Origin: Ulva prolifera
Taxonomy: Eukaryota; Chlorophyta; Ulvophyceae; Ulvales; Ulvaceae
Direction: 5' to 3'
Length of the DNA: 64,000 bases
Assembly (NCBI GenBank): GCA_023078555.1
Contig: CM041204.1
Span: 158,923 to 222,922, forward strand
Below the pieces are notes generated by a model. It ran no database searches, was not told where the DNA came from, and was given only the letters and a program-made list of their open reading frames with translations. Every line of letters starts with the position of its first letter. The first letter of the stretch is position 1. Of the stretch, positions 60,553 to 64,000 are shown piece by piece. A program made the position numbers and the translations under genes.

Positions 60553-62850
60553 ATGGAAGATCAACGAAGCAGCACTCTCCATGCCGTCCGCAAGCTGAAG
60601 CGGGGTGGGGACTACCGGCTGTGGGCTGCACAGTTCCGGGCATCCTTGACTACTATGGGAGTGGAGGGCTGGCTCACAGAGGAGCCAGACATGGCTGCAC
60701 AACAGGAAGTGATGGCGGACGCGAAGGTCCGGAGCAGGATGCTGCTCTGCGTCGAAGACAGAGGTCTGGCGCGCATCATTGACCGTGCAGCCACCACCAT
60801 GGCGGCGTGGCAGCAAGTGCGTGCTGAATACGAGGCGGAGCAGGAGCTTCGGCAACCGCTCTTGGTGAGCGAGCTGAATGACATTCGGCAAGGCTCATCG
60901 GAGGCATACACGCGGTATGCAGAGAGGGTGCTTGAGGTTCTTGAGAAGCTTCAAGACACCGACTTCGCGGCAGCGGATCAGCTGGCCGCGAATGCGCTCG
61001 TGCGTGGACTAAAGGAGGCTCCAGAGAGGGGGTCCCTGGTCATGATGCTTACACAGCATGTGAGCGCAGGCTTCAACCAGGTCATGAAGGAGCTGAAGGC
61101 TGCCGTCAGACTGGTGGAGAGTTCTCAGCAGAGTGCTGGGAACAAAGATGGCAAGGCGATGAACGCCGAGGGCCAGAAGAAGCGGAAAGAGACGCGGAAA
61201 TGTTTCAACTGCGGGAAGGTAGGCCACATCCAGAAGGACTGTCGGCAACCGAAGGTGAAGCCCGAGGATCGCCCGAGGCCGGCAGCAGCAATGGTTGCAC
61301 AAGCTGCACATCCATCCGAGGGGATGGCAATGGTCGCCGGGGCAAGCACTGATGCTCTGCTCTACGACAGCGGATCTTCTCACCACATTGTACACAATCG
61401 CGATGTGATTCGTGACATGAGACATAGCAGCACCAAGAGAGTGGTTCTGGGAGGTGGTGAGTGCCACGATGTGATGGGAGAAGGAGAAGTGTGGCTGGAT
61501 GGAGGCCCAGCGGGCCTGGTGCTGCTGCGTTCGGTGCTATGGGTACCGAGCATGACAGTGAACCTTCTATCAGGGTTCCTGGCAACTGAAGCAGCTCATG
61601 AGTGCACCCAGAAGGGTGACAGATGTGAGATCATGGACGCTAAAGGAGGCATCATCCTCACAGGACGGAAGCGTGGGCGTGTGTATGAAATGAACTGCGA
61701 GATGATGCCCGCGCATGCAGAGCCGGTGGGCTCAGAGTCCGATGAAGACCTGATGACTCCTGATCTTGGAGAGCCAGACATGTATGCGGACATGCCACCA
61801 CTGGAAGCTGCCAGTGATGCCGAGGACTCGGACGGTGAAGATTCCGACGACGATGCTGGTGATGACGGCAATGAAGATGCTGGCGACGATGGCGGTGGTG
61901 ATGCTGGTGATGACGGCAACGCCGATGGTGGTGAAGACCCCGACAATGACGTTGATGCGGGCGCGCCACCCGTAGAAGAGATACTAGCACACAGGTACCC
62001 CAAACGGGAGCGGCGTGCACCTGATGCATTTCAACCCCATGCGTATGCGTACGCTGCGGACGGGCTGACAGATGAACCGAAGACGACTGCGGAGGCGCTT
62101 GGCCGACCTGATGCGGAGCTGTGGCGTGCATCCATGGAGGCAGAGTGGGCATCCATCATTGAGAAGGGGGTTCTGGACCTCGTGACTGAAGTACCAATGG
62201 GAAAGAGGGTTCTGCCGATGAAACCAGTCTACAAAATCAAGCGCGATGCGTTTGGAGCAGTTGACAAGTACAAGACCCGGCTGGTGGTGCTGGGGTGCTT
62301 GCAGCGCAAGGGCATGGACTTCGAAGAAGTTTTTGCTCCCACTGCTCAGCAAGCGACATTTCGAGTCATGCTCGCACACGCTGCGGAGCATGATTTTGAG
62401 CTGCATCAGTTTGATGTGGCAACAGCTTTCCTGAATGGGGAGCTTGACCCGACCGACGAGGTGTACGTTCGGATGCCGGAGGCATTCGGCGGCCGCACAT
62501 ACAGACTGCGGAAAGCTCTGTATGGGCTGAAGCAGGCCGCGCGTGCCTGGCACGCCAAGCTGCTAAGCGAGCTCACCCGTCTCGGATTCACTGCATCGGA
62601 GTCGGACCCATGCATGTTCTACAAAGGTGAAGGGCAGCGGCGAGTCTACATTCTGATCTACGTGGACGACGGTATAATCATCGGCAGGAAGCAGATGGTT
62701 CAGGCAGCCTTGGCGGCAATCGCCGGCGCCTTTGAGATCAAGGACATCGGGAAGGTCACCTACTTCCTGGGTCTGCAGCTTCGGAGGGACCGTGAGCTAG
62801 GGCAGATCTGGTTGGGTCAGCCGAAGTATGCAGACCCAGGAAGTAGGTGA
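60553..62850 (+). CDS. Copia gag-protease-reverse transcriptase, no integrase, 3'-truncated
   Basis: An intact 765-codon frame. Gag occupies about residues 1-215, with the zinc knuckle CFNCGKVGHIQKDC from residue 217. The aspartic protease follows (DSGSSHHIV, about residue 272). After MDAKGGIILTGRKRGRVYEM the GAG-pre-integrase and integrase domains expected in Copia are absent; in their place is an Asp/Gly-rich acidic linker (about 400-470). The reverse transcriptase follows: KRVLPMKPVYKIKRD, FDVATAFLNGEL, KALYGLKQAARAWHAKL and catalytic YVDD (residues 703-706). The frame breaks at LGQPKYA (about 62828), where an inverted second copy begins, so RNase H is lost and the last seven residues are out of context. 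It could not transpose alone, since it lacks integrase, RNase H and its 3' LTR. Confidence 0.9.
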   Translation: MEDQRSSTLHAVRKLKRGGDYRLWAAQFRASLTTMGVEGWLTEEPDMAAQQEVMADAKVRSRMLLCVEDRGLARIIDRAATTMAAWQQVRAEYEAEQELRQPLLVSELNDIRQGSSEAYTRYAERVLEVLEKLQDTDFAAADQLAANALVRGLKEAPERGSLVMMLTQHVSAGFNQVMKELKAAVRLVESSQQSAGNKDGKAMNAEGQKKRKETRKCFNCGKVGHIQKDCRQPKVKPEDRPRPAAAMVAQAAHPSEGMAMVAGASTDALLYDSGSSHHIVHNRDVIRDMRHSSTKRVVLGGGECHDVMGEGEVWLDGGPAGLVLLRSVLWVPSMTVNLLSGFLATEAAHECTQKGDRCEIMDAKGGIILTGRKRGRVYEMNCEMMPAHAEPVGSESDEDLMTPDLGEPDMYADMPPLEAASDAEDSDGEDSDDDAGDDGNEDAGDDGGGDAGDDGNADGGEDPDNDVDAGAPPVEEILAHRYPKRERRAPDAFQPHAYAYAADGLTDEPKTTAEALGRPDAELWRASMEAEWASIIEKGVLDLVTEVPMGKRVLPMKPVYKIKRDAFGAVDKYKTRLVVLGCLQRKGMDFEEVFAPTAQQATFRVMLAHAAEHDFELHQFDVATAFLNGELDPTDEVYVRMPEAFGGRTYRLRKALYGLKQAARAWHAKLLSELTRLGFTASESDPCMFYKGEGQRRVYILIYVDDGIIIGRKQMVQAALAAIAGAFEIKDIGKVTYFLGLQLRRDRELGQIWLGQPKYADPGSR

Positions 62851-64000
62851 CCTTCCCGATGTCCTTGATCTCAAAGGCGCCGGCGATTGCCGCCAAGGCT
62901 GCCTGAACCATCTGCTTCCTGCCGATGATTATACCGTCGTCCACGTAGATCAGAATGTAGACTCGCCGCTGCCCTTCACCTTTGTAGAACATGCATGGGT
63001 CCGACTCCGATGCAGTGAATCCGAGACGGGTGAGCTCGCTTAGCAGCTTGGCGTGCCAGGCACGCGCGGCCTGCTTCAGCCCATACAGAGCTTTCCGCAG
63101 TCTGTATGTGCGGCCGCCGAATGCCTCCGGCATCCGAACGTACACCTCGTCGGTCGGGTCAAGCTCCCCATTCAGGAAAGCTGTTGCCACATCAAACTGA
63201 TGCAGCTCAAAATCATGCTCCGCAGCGTGTGCGAGCATGACTCGAAATGTCGCTTGCTGAGCAGTGGGAGCAAAAACTTCTTCGAAGTCCATGCCCTTGC
63301 GCTGCAAGCACCCCAGCACCACCAGCCGGGTCTTGTACTTGTCAACTGCTCCAAACGCATCGCGCTTGATTTTGTAGACTGGTTTCATCGGCAGAACCCT
63401 CTTTCCCATTGGTACTTCAGTCACGAGGTCCAGAACCCCCTTCTCAATGATGGATGCCCACTCTGCCTCCATAGATGCACGCCACAGCTCCGCATCAGGT
63501 CGGCCAAGCGCCTCCGCAGTCGTCTTCGGTTCATCTGTCAGCCCGTCCGAAGCGTACCCATACGCATGGGGTTGAAATGCATCAGGTGCACGCCGCTCCC
63601 GTCTGGGGTACCTGTGTGCTGGTATCTCTTCTACGGGTGGCGCGCCCGCATCACCGTCATTGCCGGGGTCTTCACCACCATCGGCGTTGCCGTCATCACC
63701 AGCATCACCACCGCCATCGTCGCCAGCATCTTCATTGCCGTCATCACCAGCATCGTCGTCGGAGTCTTCACCGTCCGAGTCCTCGGCATCACTGGCAGCT
63801 TCCAGTGGTGGCATGTCCGCATACATGTCTGGCTCTCCAAGATTAGGAGCCATCAGGTCTTCACCGGTCTCTGAGCCCACCGGCTCTGCATCTGCGGGCA
63901 TCATCTCGCAGTTCATTTCATACACACGCCCACGCTTCTGTCCTGTGAGGATGATGCCTCCTTTAGCGTCCATGATCTCACATCTGTCACCCTTCTGGGT
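61606..64000. repeat. Large inverted repeat of Copia sequence
   Basis: Arm 61606-62777 (and probably beyond) is repeated in reverse at 62829-64000, with a 51-bp spacer at 62778-62828. Arms are almost identical near the centre and differ by several substitutions further out (e.g. SESDEDLMTPD versus SETGEDLMAPN). The right arm runs off the window. Confidence 0.95.
62829..64000 (-). CDS. Copia polyprotein, inverted second copy (partial)
   Basis: The minus-strand frame enters from beyond the window and runs through MDAKGGIILTGQKRGRVYEM, the same acidic linker and the reverse transcriptase (YVDD present) to YFLGL at 62829, where it breaks at the centre of the inverted repeat. Like the plus-strand copy it passes straight from the end of the protease region to the linker with no integrase, so the lack of integrase is a property of this family. 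Its missing continuation matches the RNase H fragment at 59537-60349. Confidence 0.88.

Noticed and set aside
61606-64000. Inverted repeat as a pure fold-back sequencing or assembly artefact
   Set aside because: The arms differ by several substitutions away from the centre and a 51-bp spacer is unique, which a fold-back read would not give. Misjoining of two real copies is still possible.

Overview
The window is nuclear DNA of a eukaryote, most likely a unicellular alga or similar protist. Genes are split by spliceosomal introns of about 150 to 1,900 nt, exons are GC-rich, and intergenic DNA is full of microsatellites and transposons. Recognisable proteins (V-ATPase subunit G, a UBLCP1-type phosphatase, a GPI-anchored fasciclin-domain protein, a U-box/protein kinase) are eukaryotic but do not fix the lineage. 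No prokaryotic features (operons, CRISPR, rRNA) and no tRNA gene were seen.

Left part (1-25.5 kb). A long low-complexity ORF (2134-4335, -) and pieces of an unidentified spliced gene (about 5.5-7.4 kb, -) are followed by V-ATPase subunit G (7643-7972, -), a five-exon UBLCP1-like proteasome/CTD phosphatase (8896-11025, -) and, divergently, a four-exon fasciclin protein (11730-14268, +). One large minus-strand gene then runs from 25518 down to 15684. It joins an alpha-helical N-terminus, coiled coils, a U-box and a complete protein kinase to a roughly 900-residue disordered tail. Its kinase domain is cut in two by a 1.9-kb intron, and the reading phase across that intron restores a continuous kinase.

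Middle part (27.5-46.7 kb). Three tandem paralogues, P1, P2 and P3, encode right-handed beta-helix proteins, all on the + strand with the same intron positions and phases. P1 has lost its 5' part. P1 and P2 share their 3' flank, including a 61-bp palindrome. P2 and P3 share their 5' flank. A CACTA-type DNA transposon (32114-35298) sits inside the P2 5' flank, with a 3-bp target duplication. The P3 flank (about 43.36-43.62 kb) keeps the matching uninterrupted sequence.

Right part (46.7-64 kb). This holds a possible decayed paralogue (48.6 kb) of a three-exon gene of unknown function (53763-56627, -), an 880-bp (GT)n tract, a 416-bp hAT-type MITE with a perfect 8-bp target duplication (58437-58852), and a rearranged Copia retrotransposon cluster. 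The Copia ORFs run gag-protease-reverse transcriptase with no integrase. Two copies face each other tail to tail in an inverted repeat of more than 1.1 kb arms that continues past the window end. The RNase H end of the inverted copy lies on the far side of the other copy, next to a 547-bp LTR.

Window-wide signals: most 5' splice sites outside the fasciclin gene begin GTG, often GTGCG, rather than GTA; TGCATGC motifs are abundant, often at introns; and a 45-bp repeat family is scattered on both strands.
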